Assembly: GCF_046546335.1 (NCBI RefSeq)
Contig: NZ_JBKGYA010000008.1
From: Thiohalospira sp046546335
Lineage (GTDB): Bacteria; Pseudomonadota; Gammaproteobacteria; Thiohalospirales; Thiohalospiraceae
DNA: 25,166 nt
Reading direction: 5' to 3' (one strand)
Positions within the stretch are counted from its first letter, which is position 1, and each line of letters begins with the position of its first letter. Shown here in pieces: positions 1-7,467 of the stretch. The notes beneath the pieces were generated by a model. That model did no database searches, was not told the origin of the DNA, and was given only the letters and a program-made list of their open reading frames with translations. The position numbers and the translations under genes are program-made.

Positions 1-2
1 AG

Positions 3-203
3 CGCGCCGCCTGGCCGGTCACCGGCGCCTGGGGCGAGCCGGGGTGGGGAGCCGGCCTGCGCCACCCCCTGCTGCTGGAGACCGCCCGCGTCCGGCGGGA
101 GCTGGCCTGGTCCCCCGGCTGGTCGGCCACCGAGTGCGTAGCGGCTACCCTGGGGAAGGGGCCTGTTCCCCCGTCGCGCGGCGATAGTACAATGCCGCAA
201 TAA
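3..203 (+). CDS. 3' end of an unidentified protein (5' truncated)
   Basis: An open frame enters from the left edge and stops at TAA 201-203, giving about 66 residues. Up to about position 155 almost every codon ends in G or C, as in the real genes here, so this is probably a coding C-terminus on the + strand. The peptide is rich in Trp, Arg and Leu (for example the stretch LRHPLLLETARVRRELAW). I do not recognise the family. The last 15 codons (including AGT, ACA, CAA) do not fit the local codon bias, so the true end could differ. The stop lies 18 bases before the mlaA start. Confidence 0.4.
   Translation, partial: RAAWPVTGAWGEPGWGAGLRHPLLLETARVRRELAWSPGWSATECVAATLGKGPVPPSRGDSTMPQ
164..193 (+). 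promoter_or_regulatory. Possible sigma-70 promoter of mlaA
   Basis: A TACAAT box at 188-193 stands out in very GC-rich sequence and lies 28 bases before the mlaA ATG. The best -35 match, TGTTCC at 164-169, is poor, with 18-base spacing. The call rests mainly on the -10 box. Confidence 0.3.
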
Positions 204-221
204 CTGACCGAATGGTTTGCC

Positions 222-980
222 ATGACCCGTCTGCCTGCCACCCTTCTTCTGCTGCTTCCCCTCCTCCTGCTGGGCGGCTGCGCCTCCACCGGCGACCAAG
301 AGGGGGCGAACAGCGAGTCCGACCCGCTGGAGCCCTGGAACCGCAGTGTCTATCGCTTCAACCGCGCGGCGGACGAGTGGGTGCTGGCCCCGGCGGCCCG
401 GGGGTATGTGGCCATCACCCCGGAGCCGGTGGATGCCGGGGTCTCCAACTCCTTCCGGAACCTCGAGGACGTGGGCAACCTGGTGAACAATGCCTTCCAG
501 GGCAAGATGGATCGGGCGGTCTCCGATCTGGGCCGGATCGGCTTCAATACGACCGTGGGTCTGCTCGGCGTCTTCGACGTCGCCACCCCCCTGGGCTTCG
601 AGCGCCACGACGAGGACTTCGGCCAGACCCTGGGCTGGTGGGGAGTACCCTCCGGCCCCTACCTGGTACTCCCGCTGCTGGGGCCGAGCACTGTCCGGGA
701 TACCGTTGGCCGGGGCGGGGACTACTTCGTCTCCCCCTACGATTACCTGGAGCTGACCACCCGCCAGGCCTACGCCCTCTACGCCGTGCGCACCGTGGAC
801 TTCCGCGCCGGCCTGCTGGGTACCGACCGGCTCCTGGATTCCGCCAGCTTCGACCCCTACGCCTTCCAGCGGGATGCCTGGCTGCAGCGGCGGCGCAATC
901 AGGTCCACGACGGCGATCCCCCCACGGTGGAGGAGGACGATATGGAGAGGCTCGAGGACATGGAGGGCGTCGGCGAATGA
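222..980 (+). CDS. mlaA: MlaA/VacJ outer-membrane lipoprotein
   Basis: MlaA is the outer-membrane component of the Mla phospholipid transport system; it removes mislocalised phospholipid from the outer leaflet. The 252-residue product begins with a hydrophobic leader ending in a lipobox LGGC (residues 17-20). Cys20 is the predicted lipidation site, and Ala at +2 fits outer-membrane sorting. The mature part has the family's DPLEPWNRSVYRFN start and the GYFVSPYDY-like region. The length is typical. The chosen ATG puts the signal peptide directly at the start; an out-of-frame ATG lies 10 bases earlier. No other mla gene is nearby, so the MlaBCDEF parts must be encoded elsewhere. The stop overlaps the next start (ATGA), suggesting translational coupling to an antiporter with no obvious functional link. 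Confidence 0.93.
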   Translation: MTRLPATLLLLLPLLLLGGCASTGDQEGANSESDPLEPWNRSVYRFNRAADEWVLAPAARGYVAITPEPVDAGVSNSFRNLEDVGNLVNNAFQGKMDRAVSDLGRIGFNTTVGLLGVFDVATPLGFERHDEDFGQTLGWWGVPSGPYLVLPLLGPSTVRDTVGRGGDYFVSPYDYLELTTRQAYALYAVRTVDFRAGLLGTDRLLDSASFDPYAFQRDAWLQRRRNQVHDGDPPTVEEDDMERLEDMEGVGE

Positions 981-1990
981 CGCCGCTGATGGCGGAGCTG
1001 GCCCTGCCGCTGGTGGGCGTCCTGGTCGGCTTCGTCATCCTGGTCCGGGCCGCCGATCGCTTCATCGAGGGGGCGGCGGGGCTGGCCCGCAACCTCGGGG
1101 TCTCGCCGCTGGTGGTCGGCCTGACCATCGTCGGCTTCGGTACCTCCGCCCCGGAGATGCTGGTCTCCGGCCTCGCCGCCTGGGAGGGCAACAGCGGCAT
1201 CGCCATCGGTAACGCCCTGGGCTCCAACATCACCAACCTCGCCCTGGTCCTCGGCGTCACCGCCCTGCTCATCCCCATGCGGGTGGGCTCGGCCATCCTG
1301 CGCCGGGAGTTCCCGGTGATGCTCCTGGTGATGGTGGCCGCCCTCCTGCTGCTGGTGGACGACCGCCTGAGTTCCCTGGACGGCGGGCTGCTCCTGGCCG
1401 GGATGGTCGCCTACGTGGGCTGGCTCGCCTGGCTCGCCCGCAGCGACAGCAGCAGCACCGACCCCATGGTCGCGACCCTCACCGAGGAGATCCCCGACGC
1501 CCTTTCCACCGGCCGCGCCCTGGTGTGGACCCTCGTGGGCCTGGTACTGCTGCTGGGCAGCGCCCGCCTCATCGTCTGGGGCGCCGCCACGGCCGCCGCG
1601 AGCCTGGGGATCAGCGACCTGGTCATCGGGTTGACCGTGGTCGCCATCGGCACCAGCCTGCCGGAGCTCGCCGCCGCCCTGAGTTCGGCGCGCAAGCGGG
1701 AGTTCGAGATGGCGCTGGGCAACGTCATCGGCTCCAACATCTTCAACCTCCTCGGCGTCCTGGGACTGCCGGGGGTCATCCACGCCACCGCCGTGCCGGC
1801 GGGGGTGCTGGAACGCGATTTCCCGGTCATGCTGCTGCTCACCGCCCTGGTCTTTGCCTTCGCCCTGGGGCGGGGCGGCTGCGATGGCCACATCAACCGA
1901 CGCGAGGGGGGCATCCTGGTGGCCGTCTACCTGGGCTGGCTGACCTGGCTGCTACTGAGCCCCGGTTCCCTGCTGGGAGGAACGACATGA
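977..1990 (+). CDS. CaCA-family Ca2+(or other cation)/Na+ antiporter, YrbG-like
   Basis: An inner-membrane cation exchanger of 337 residues. Both alpha repeats that form the ion site are intact. Repeat 1 has GFGTSAPE (residues 53-60) and GNALGSN (78-84). Repeat 2 has AIGTSLPE (223-230) and GNVIGSNIFN (248-257). The acidic residues expected to bind cation (Glu60, Glu230) are present. About ten hydrophobic segments surround a charged cytoplasmic loop near residues 155-178. The start ATG overlaps the mlaA stop, and the stop overlaps the next start, so the three genes look like one transcript. Relatives sit next to mla or kds/lpt genes in other gammaproteobacteria (yrbG in enterics); here the gene is between mlaA and an HMA protein. 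The ion specificity cannot be read from the sequence. Confidence 0.9.
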   Translation: MTPLMAELALPLVGVLVGFVILVRAADRFIEGAAGLARNLGVSPLVVGLTIVGFGTSAPEMLVSGLAAWEGNSGIAIGNALGSNITNLALVLGVTALLIPMRVGSAILRREFPVMLLVMVAALLLLVDDRLSSLDGGLLLAGMVAYVGWLAWLARSDSSSTDPMVATLTEEIPDALSTGRALVWTLVGLVLLLGSARLIVWGAATAAASLGISDLVIGLTVVAIGTSLPELAAALSSARKREFEMALGNVIGSNIFNLLGVLGLPGVIHATAVPAGVLERDFPVMLLLTALVFAFALGRGGCDGHINRREGGILVAVYLGWLTWLLLSPGSLLGGTT

Positions 1991-2187
1991 GCGAGACCTT
2001 CGACGTGGACAACGTGAAATGCGGCGGCTGCGCCGCTGCCATCCGGGACGGCCTCGCCGAGGTGGCCGGCGTGGAGTCGGTGGAGGTGGATGTCGCCACC
2101 GGCCGGGTGGAGGTCGCGGGCAGCGGTCTGGACCGCGGCGAACTGGCGACCCGCCTCGCCGGCCTGGGCTATCCCGAACGCGATTGA
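1987..2187 (+). CDS. Small heavy-metal-associated (HMA) domain protein
   Basis: A 66-residue single-domain protein with the ferredoxin-like HMA fold pattern. A metal-binding loop VKCGGC (Cys12 and Cys15) is followed by a helix, then VESVEVDVATGRVEV and a final AGLGYPE turn. The canonical loop is MxCxxC; here Met is replaced by Val-Lys, so metal preference may differ from CopZ-type copper chaperones. The ATG overlaps the antiporter stop by 4 bases (ATGA), after a GGGAGGAA ribosome site, so it is very likely co-expressed with the antiporter. Whether it delivers, buffers or senses metal is unknown. Confidence 0.85.
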   Translation: MSETFDVDNVKCGGCAAAIRDGLAEVAGVESVEVDVATGRVEVAGSGLDRGELATRLAGLGYPERD

Positions 2188-2198
2188 GCGTGCCGCCC

Positions 2199-2368
2199 GC
2201 CGGGGCCTTCGCACATCTCCCCGAAAAGGCCCGGCGGTCGGTGCAGGGCCCTGATGCCAGGTCGTCGGCAGCAGGGATGCTGCCGTCGAGCCGACAGGGA
2301 TGTCTTCACGGCGTACCTGGCATCAGCACCCTGCACCGACCGCCCCTCGAACAGGCGAACACCCGGCC
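2199..2368 (+). repeat. 170-bp palindromic repeat element, copy A
   Basis: One of three copies in this window (others at 13641-13811, inverted, and 20798-20965). A 52-nt core (2263-2314) is flanked by long inverted arms: 2233-2262 pairs with 2315-2344 at 28 of 30 positions. Outer ends GCCGGGGCCTTCGC (2199-2212) and GCGAACACCCGGCC (2355-2368) form a weaker terminal inverted repeat. The core contains a perfect small hairpin, GGCAGCA-GGGA-TGCTGCC (2267-2284). The element fills the gap between the HMA gene and kdsD and ends 27 bases before the putative kdsD -10 box. No transposase is encoded; open frames through it are spurious. Confidence 0.88.
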
Positions 2369-2370
2369 CC

Positions 2371-2400
2371 CTGCCGACGGCCCCCGCGGCGCGGTACACT
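2371..2400 (+). promoter_or_regulatory. Probable promoter of the kdsD-lptB operon
   Basis: An extended box GGTACACT ends at 2400 (-10 TACACT, 2395-2400), 38 bases before the kdsD start. CTGCCG at 2371-2376 is a weak -35 with 18-base spacing. The same GGTACACT octamer precedes mgtE, which supports it as a promoter element of this genome. Confidence 0.45.
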
Positions 2401-2438
2401 GGGGGCAGCCACTCGCCCCATCGCCGGAAAGAACCGAC

Positions 2439-3437
2439 ATGCCCGATGCCATGACCCCCGAACCCGAAGAGGACCGCCTGCGCGAGCTCGCGGCGGCGGT
2501 CCTCGACGGCGAGGCGCGCGCCGTCGCCGCCCTGCGCGAGCACCTGGACGCCGGCTTCCTCCACGCCTGCCGCCTGCTCCTGGGCTGCCGCGGCCGGGTG
2601 GTGGTCACCGGCATGGGCAAGTCCGGCCACATCGGCAGCAAGGTCGCCGCCACCCTGGCCAGCACCGGGACCCCGGCCTTCTTCGTCCACCCCGGCGAGG
2701 CCAGCCACGGCGATCTCGGCATGATCACCGCCGACGACGTGGTGGTGGCGCTCTCCAACTCCGGGGAGACCGACGAGCTGCTCACCATCCTGCCGGTGCT
2801 CAAGCGGCTGGGGGTCCCCATGGTGGCGCTCACCGGCCGCCCGGACTCCACCCTGGCCCGGGAGGCCGACACCCACGTCGACGTGAGCGTCGCCGAGGAG
2901 GCCTGCCCGCTGGGGCTCGCCCCCACCACCTCCACCACCGCCGCCCTGGCCATGGGCGATGCCCTGGCGGTGGCGCTGCTGGAGGCGCGCGGGTTCCGCC
3001 GGGAGGACTTCGCCCGAACCCACCCCAGCGGCCGGCTGGGCAAGCGGCTGCTGGTCCACATCCGCGACATCATGCACCAGGGGGAGGGAGTCCCGCGGGT
3101 GGCGCCGCAGGCGAGCCTGGCCGACGCCCTGGTGGAGATGAGCCGCAAGGGCCTCGGCTTCACCCTGGTGGTGGAGGCCGACGACCGCCTGGCGGGGATC
3201 TTCACCGACGGCGACCTGCGCCGCGTGCTGGACCACGGGCCGGTGGATGTCCACGCCACCGCCATCGGCGAGGTCATGACCCGCAGCGGCCGCACCCTGG
3301 ACCCCGACCAGCTCGCCGCCGAGGCCCTGGAGATCATGGAGCGCCACCGCATCAACGGCGCGCCGGTGGTGGACGCCGAGCAGCGCGTGGTGGGCGCCTG
3401 CAACATGCACGACCTGCTGCGCTCGGGGGTCGCATGA
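2439..3437 (+). CDS. kdsD: D-arabinose-5-phosphate isomerase
   Basis: Converts D-ribulose-5-phosphate to D-arabinose-5-phosphate, the first step toward Kdo of LPS. The 332-residue protein has a SIS domain (about 40-175) with the family's GMGKSGHIG (58-66), a SNSGETDE loop (106-113) and the FARTHPSGRLGKRLL segment (from 191). Two CBS domains follow (about 207-332). Expected active-site residues Lys61, Glu113, Glu153 or Glu154 and His195 are present. The start at 2439 follows GGAAAGAA at a good distance; an in-frame ATG four codons on (2451) is a weaker alternative. The stop overlaps kdsC (ATGA). Gene order kdsD-kdsC-lptC-lptA-lptB matches the conserved gammaproteobacterial LPS cluster. Confidence 0.96.
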   Translation: MPDAMTPEPEEDRLRELAAAVLDGEARAVAALREHLDAGFLHACRLLLGCRGRVVVTGMGKSGHIGSKVAATLASTGTPAFFVHPGEASHGDLGMITADDVVVALSNSGETDELLTILPVLKRLGVPMVALTGRPDSTLAREADTHVDVSVAEEACPLGLAPTTSTTAALAMGDALAVALLEARGFRREDFARTHPSGRLGKRLLVHIRDIMHQGEGVPRVAPQASLADALVEMSRKGLGFTLVVEADDRLAGIFTDGDLRRVLDHGPVDVHATAIGEVMTRSGRTLDPDQLAAEALEIMERHRINGAPVVDAEQRVVGACNMHDLLRSGVA

Positions 3438-3982
3438 GCCTGCTCGACACCCTCGACCCCGACACCCGGCGGCGCGCCGCCGGGATCCGTCTGGTCGCCT
3501 TCGACGTCGACGGCGTCCTCACCGACGGGAGCCTGTTCATCGGTGACGGCGGCGAGGAGTACAAGGCCTTCCATTCCCGGGACGGCCACGGCATGAAGAT
3601 GCTCCAGGCCACCGGGGTGGAGCTGGCCATCATCACGGGGCGCCAGTCCGAGGTGGTCCGCCACCGCATGGAGTCCCTGGGGATCACCCACGTCCACCAG
3701 GGCTGCCTGGACAAGCGCCCCGCCTTCGAGTCCCTGCTGGCCGAGACCGGGATCGCCGCCGAGGAGGCGGCCTACGTCGGCGACGACGTGGTGGACCTGC
3801 CCCTCCTGCGCCGGGCGGGGCTGGCCGTCGCGGTGGCCGACGCCGCCGAAGCGGTGCGCCACCGGGTCCACTGGGTCACCCCCAGCGGCGGCGGTCGCGG
3901 CGCCGCCCGGGAGCTCTGCGAACTCATCATGGAGGCCCGGGGGACCCTGGACGCCGCCCTGGCCCCCTATCTGGAATCATGA
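3434..3982 (+). CDS. kdsC: 3-deoxy-D-manno-octulosonate-8-phosphate phosphatase
   Basis: A HAD-superfamily phosphatase that hydrolyses Kdo-8-phosphate to free Kdo before CMP activation. The 182-residue length is typical of capless (C0) KdsC, which works as a tetramer. Motif I is FDVDGVLTDG, with nucleophile Asp24 and acid/base Asp26. Motif II Thr is in IITGRQS, Lys is in LDKRPAF, and motif IV is YVGDDVVDLPLL. The ATG overlaps the kdsD stop, and the stop overlaps lptC. The first 17 residues before the core are slightly longer than the minimal family. Confidence 0.96.
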   Translation: MSLLDTLDPDTRRRAAGIRLVAFDVDGVLTDGSLFIGDGGEEYKAFHSRDGHGMKMLQATGVELAIITGRQSEVVRHRMESLGITHVHQGCLDKRPAFESLLAETGIAAEEAAYVGDDVVDLPLLRRAGLAVAVADAAEAVRHRVHWVTPSGGGRGAARELCELIMEARGTLDAALAPYLES

Positions 3983-4542
3983 TCCCGCGGCTGCTGCTCC
4001 TCCTCGCCCTGGTGGGCGGCGTCGCCGCCACCGGCTACTGGGCCTACCGGGGCCCCGGGCCGGAGCCCACCACCGCCGACGGCGGTCGCCGCGCGGTGGA
4101 AGCGACCCTGCGCACGGTGACCATCACCGACCACGATGCCGACGGCTGCCCCGCGCGCCGCCTGGAGGCCGAACGACTACTCCAGTACGCCGACAGCGAC
4201 GATGCCATCCTCTGGCAGCCGCGCCTGACCCTCATCGACCGCGGCCCGCACTGGCGGCTGGATGCCCCCTTCGGCCGCTGGCGCCGCGACGCCGGGGCCG
4301 AGGTCGTCCTGCTCCAGGAGGCCGTACGCATCCGCCGCGAGGCGGAGCCCGAGGGGCGCGCCCTGGCCGTGGACACCCGCGACCTCGCCGTCTACCCCGA
4401 TACCGAGGAGGCCTGGTCCGCCCACCGCTCGGTGATCCGCGACGGCGCCGGCCGCCTGGTGGGGACCGGCCTCCACCTGGACTGGCCCGCCGAACGGGTC
4501 CGCCTGCTCGCCGATGTGCACGGGGGGTATCGTGTTCGCTAG
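3979..4542 (+). CDS. lptC: LPS export system protein LptC
   Basis: LptC is the bitopic inner-membrane protein that takes LPS from LptB2FG and hands it to periplasmic LptA. The 187-residue product has one N-terminal membrane segment (about residues 4-22) and a periplasmic beta-jellyroll region with the family pattern of short strands (for example the WRLDAPFGRW segment). Sequence identity in this family is low; the call relies on length, topology and position between kdsC and lptA. The start overlaps the kdsC stop by 4 bases, and its 3' end overlaps lptA by 11 bases. Confidence 0.9.
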   Translation: MIPRLLLLLALVGGVAATGYWAYRGPGPEPTTADGGRRAVEATLRTVTITDHDADGCPARRLEAERLLQYADSDDAILWQPRLTLIDRGPHWRLDAPFGRWRRDAGAEVVLLQEAVRIRREAEPEGRALAVDTRDLAVYPDTEEAWSAHRSVIRDGAGRLVGTGLHLDWPAERVRLLADVHGGYRVR

Positions 4543-5077
4543 CCGCCGCCTCGCCCTCTTCTTCCTGACCGCCCTCGCCACGCCCCTGGCCGCCCAGGAG
4601 CTGGACGTGGTCTCCGACGAGGCCAGCCTGGATCAAGGGGAAGGGGTCGCCATCTTCGAGGGCGAGGTGGAGGCGACCCGGGGGAGTACCCGGCTTACCG
4701 GCGACTGGATGCGCGTGGAGCAGGAGGAGGCCGAGGAGAGCGAAGAGGGGGATCCGGAGGTCCGCCGCCTGGAGGTGGAGGGGGACCCGGCTCGCCTCTT
4801 CCATACCTCCGAGGAGGGCGAGGAACTGCGCGGTCGGGCCGACCGTATCGTCTACCGCGAGTCCAGTGAACGGCTGGACCTCCACGGCGACGCCCTGCTG
4901 GAGCGCGGCCAGGACCGCTTCACCGGCGACCACATCCGCTACTTCCTGGCCACCGACCGCGTGGAGGGCCGGGGTGGCAAGGATGACGGCCGGGTCCGCA
5001 CCACCCTCTTCCCCGAGGACAACGGCGAGGAGGGCGAAGACGAAGACCGCGAGAACGGTGAGGAGGACAGACCGTGA
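4532..5077 (+). CDS. lptA: LPS export system protein LptA (acidic variant)
   Basis: LptA is the periplasmic bridge that carries LPS between LptC and LptD. I chose GTG 4532: it sits behind a G-rich ribosome site (4521-4527) and gives a clean signal peptide (RRLALFFLTALATPLAA, cleavage near residue 21). An upstream ATG at 4514 would add six residues before it. The mature 160 residues show the OstA/LptA pattern (VVSDEASLDQGEGVAIFEGEVEA-like start, RADRIVYRESSERLDLHGDALLERG). Two features are odd: an acidic insertion near residues 66-82 rich in Glu, and a C-terminal tail of about 22 residues that is almost all Asp, Glu, Asn and Gly. Both fit haloadaptation. The stop overlaps lptB (GTGA). Confidence 0.92.
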   Translation: MFASRRLALFFLTALATPLAAQELDVVSDEASLDQGEGVAIFEGEVEATRGSTRLTGDWMRVEQEEAEESEEGDPEVRRLEVEGDPARLFHTSEEGEELRGRADRIVYRESSERLDLHGDALLERGQDRFTGDHIRYFLATDRVEGRGGKDDGRVRTTLFPEDNGEEGEDEDRENGEEDRP

Positions 5078-5799
5078 GCCGCCTCATTGCCTCGGAACTC
5101 ACCAAGGCCTTCCGTGGGCGGCAGGTGGTCAACGGCGTCTCCCTGGAGGTCGGGGCCGCCGAGGTGGTGGGCCTGCTGGGCCCCAACGGCGCCGGCAAGA
5201 CCACCAGCTTCTACATGATCGTCGGCCTCATCGCCGCCGACAGCGGCCGCGTGGAGCTCGACGGCGAGAACCTCACCGCCGCCCCCATGCACCTGCGCGC
5301 CCGGCGCGGCCTGGGCTACCTACCCCAGGAGGCCTCGGTCTTCCGCAAGCTCACCGTGGCCGACAACCTCCTGGGGGTGCTGGAGCTCCGCCGGGAGCTG
5401 GACGCCGCGGGGCGCCGCGCCCGGCTGGAGGAGCTGCTGGACGACTTCCAGATCGGCCACCTGCGCGACGCTCGTGGCATGAGCCTCTCCGGCGGTGAGC
5501 GCCGGCGGGTGGAGATCGCCCGCGCGCTGGCCGCCGAGCCGCGCTTCATCCTGCTGGACGAGCCCTTCGCCGGCGTCGACCCCATCTCGGTGGGCGAGAT
5601 CCAGACCATCATCCGGAGCCTGCGCGACCGCGGCATCGGCGTCCTCATCACCGACCACAATGTCCGCGAGACCCTGGGGATCTGCGAGCGCGCCTACATC
5701 GTCTCCGCCGGCGAGGTCATCGCCGGCGGCCCCCCGGCCGACCTGCTGGCCGACGAGCAGGTGCGCGCCGTCTACCTGGGAGAGGACTTCCGCCTCTGA
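5074..5799 (+). CDS. lptB: LPS export ABC transporter ATPase LptB
   Basis: The cytoplasmic ATPase that powers LPS extraction from the inner membrane with LptF and LptG. The 241-residue protein has Walker A GPNGAGKT (36-43), Q-loop Gln85, signature LSGGE (138-142), Walker B FILLDE (158-163) and switch His195. The LptB hallmark FAGVDPISV follows Walker B. The GTG start overlaps the lptA stop and is preceded by GAGGAGG. LptF and LptG are not in the window, as usual for this cluster. Confidence 0.97.
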   Translation: MSRLIASELTKAFRGRQVVNGVSLEVGAAEVVGLLGPNGAGKTTSFYMIVGLIAADSGRVELDGENLTAAPMHLRARRGLGYLPQEASVFRKLTVADNLLGVLELRRELDAAGRRARLEELLDDFQIGHLRDARGMSLSGGERRRVEIARALAAEPRFILLDEPFAGVDPISVGEIQTIIRSLRDRGIGVLITDHNVRETLGICERAYIVSAGEVIAGGPPADLLADEQVRAVYLGEDFRL

Positions 5800-5846
5800 G
5801 GGGATGCCCCGAGACGGCCGAGGTCGGAGCCCGGGCGGGGCGGCCC

Positions 5847-5876
5847 CTGCATTCCCGATGCCAGGTGGGTTAGAAT
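5847..5876 (+). promoter_or_regulatory. Possible promoter of rpoN
   Basis: TAGAAT at 5871-5876, with CTGCAT at 5847-5852 as a -35 at 18-base spacing, lies 60 bases before rpoN in the 137-base gap after lptB. The gap also holds short GC-rich inverted repeats (such as GGGGATGCCCC at 5801-5811) with no T-run, so I do not call a terminator. Confidence 0.35.
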
Positions 5877-5936
5877 CCACCATGACGAGCCGGTAACCAC
5901 CACTTCCGGGGCAACGGCACGGGGCTCCCATAGCCG

Positions 5937-7424
5937 ATGAAACAGTCCATCCAGCTGCGCCTGGGGCAGCAGCTCACCATGACGCCGCAACTGCAACAGG
6001 CCATCCGCCTGCTGCAGCTCTCCTCCGTGGAGCTCCAGACGGAGATCCAGGAGGCGCTGGAATCCAACCTCATGCTGGAGAGCGGCGACGAGGCCGACGA
6101 GGGGGATCCGGGCGAGACGAGCACCGATGCCGGTGAGGGGGCAGAGGGGGGCGAGACCGCCGGCCGCGGCGATGACAGCGAGGTGGGCACCACCGGCGAG
6201 TCCCTGCCCGACGACCTCCCCGTGGATACCAGCTGGGACGACATCTACGAGCCCGGATCCGGTGCCGGCTCGGGGACCGCCCCGGCCGGCGAGGAGGGCG
6301 AGTACGCCGTCCAGAACAGCGCCCCGGAGGACCTCCACGACCACCTCCTGTGGCAGCTGAACATGTCCCACCTGAGCGCCCGGGACACCCTCATCGGTGA
6401 GGCGGTCATCGACGCCGTGGGGGATGACGGCTACCTCACCGCCGACTTGGAAGAGCTGCGCGAGGCCATCGCCCCGGATCTCCCGGATATCGAGACCGAC
6501 GAGATCCGCGCCGTCCTCCACCAGATCCAGAACTTCGACCCGCCGGGCGTCGCCGCCGCCGACCTGCGCGAGAGCCTGCTGCTCCAGCTCGACCAGATCG
6601 CCGCCGATCCCGAACCGCCGGCGGAGCTGGCCACGGCCCGCACCATCGTCGCCGACTACTTCGACTTCCTGGCCCGGCGCGACTTCAACCAGCTCCAGCG
6701 CCGGCTCCACCTGGACGAGGCCGACCTGGCCGACGTCCTGCGCCTCATCCAGTCCCTGAATCCGCGTCCCGGCGGCCAGATCACCGCCGGCGAGCCCGAG
6801 TACGTCACCCCGGATGTCATCGTCCGCCGCGACCAGGGGCGCTGGCGCGTGGAACTCAATCCCGAGGTGGCCCCGCGCCTGCGCATCAACACCGAGTACG
6901 CCGACCTCATCCGCCGCGGCGACCAGAGCGACGATGCCACCTACCTGCGCAACCACCTGCAGGAGGCGCGCTGGTTCCTCAAGAGCCTCCAGAGCCGTAA
7001 CGAGACGCTGCTCAAGGTGGCCACCAGCATCGTCGAGCGCCAGCGCGACTTCCTCGAGCAGGGGGAGGAGGCGATGAAGCCGCTGGTCCTGCGCGACATC
7101 GCCGAGGAGGTGGAGATGCACGAATCCACCATCTCCCGGGTGACCACGCGCAAGTACATGCTCACCCCGCGGGGCGTCTTCGAGCTCAAGTACTTCTTCT
7201 CCAGCCACGTGGGGACCAGCGAGGGGGGCGAGGCCTCCTCCACCGCCATCCAGGCGCGCATCCGCCGCCTCATCGAGGCCGAAGAGACGCGCAAGCCGTT
7301 GAGCGACAGCCGGATCGCCCGCATCCTCGCGGACGAGGGCTTCCAGGTCGCCCGGCGCACCGTGGCCAAATACCGGGAGGGGATGCAGATCCCCCCCTCC
7401 AATGAACGCCGGCGGCTGACCTGA
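5937..7424 (+). CDS. rpoN: RNA polymerase sigma-54 factor
   Basis: Alternative sigma factor for promoters with -24/-12 elements, needing enhancer-binding ATPases. The 495-residue protein begins with the activator-interacting region I (Gln-rich, LRLGQQLTMTPQLQQAIRLL). A core-binding domain and a helix-turn-helix region follow, and it ends with the invariant RpoN box ARRTVAKYRE (472-481). Region II between residues about 48 and 125 is long and strongly acidic (many Asp, Glu and Gly), as in haloadapted relatives. It heads the classic rpoN-hpf-ptsN cluster and has its own possible promoter upstream. Confidence 0.98.
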   Translation: MKQSIQLRLGQQLTMTPQLQQAIRLLQLSSVELQTEIQEALESNLMLESGDEADEGDPGETSTDAGEGAEGGETAGRGDDSEVGTTGESLPDDLPVDTSWDDIYEPGSGAGSGTAPAGEEGEYAVQNSAPEDLHDHLLWQLNMSHLSARDTLIGEAVIDAVGDDGYLTADLEELREAIAPDLPDIETDEIRAVLHQIQNFDPPGVAAADLRESLLLQLDQIAADPEPPAELATARTIVADYFDFLARRDFNQLQRRLHLDEADLADVLRLIQSLNPRPGGQITAGEPEYVTPDVIVRRDQGRWRVELNPEVAPRLRINTEYADLIRRGDQSDDATYLRNHLQEARWFLKSLQSRNETLLKVATSIVERQRDFLEQGEEAMKPLVLRDIAEEVEMHESTISRVTTRKYMLTPRGVFELKYFFSSHVGTSEGGEASSTAIQARIRRLIEAEETRKPLSDSRIARILADEGFQVARRTVAKYREGMQIPPSNERRRLT

Positions 7425-7467
7425 GCCCGACCGCCGGCCACCCATTCACCCACAGGGGACAGAGACC

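Noticed and set aside
212..976. Long open frame starting at ATG 212 that runs into the first antiporter
   Set aside because: It is out of frame with mlaA, has Pro/Arg/Gly-rich composition typical of a shadow frame, and the antiporter has its own ATG at 977 overlapping the mlaA stop.
2371..2400. Copy A acting as the kdsD promoter itself
   Set aside because: The -10 box lies outside the element (which ends at 2368) and the same box precedes mgtE, where no repeat is present.
2254..2454. Open frames running through the repeat copies on both strands, giving similar Arg/Pro-rich peptides at all three sites
   Set aside because: The similarity comes from the repeated DNA. The frames have no ribosome site, run through palindromic sequence and lack the local codon bias.
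5800..5846. GC-rich inverted repeats after lptB as a rho-independent terminator
   Set aside because: Stems are short (four pairs in GGGGATGCCCC) and no T-run follows.
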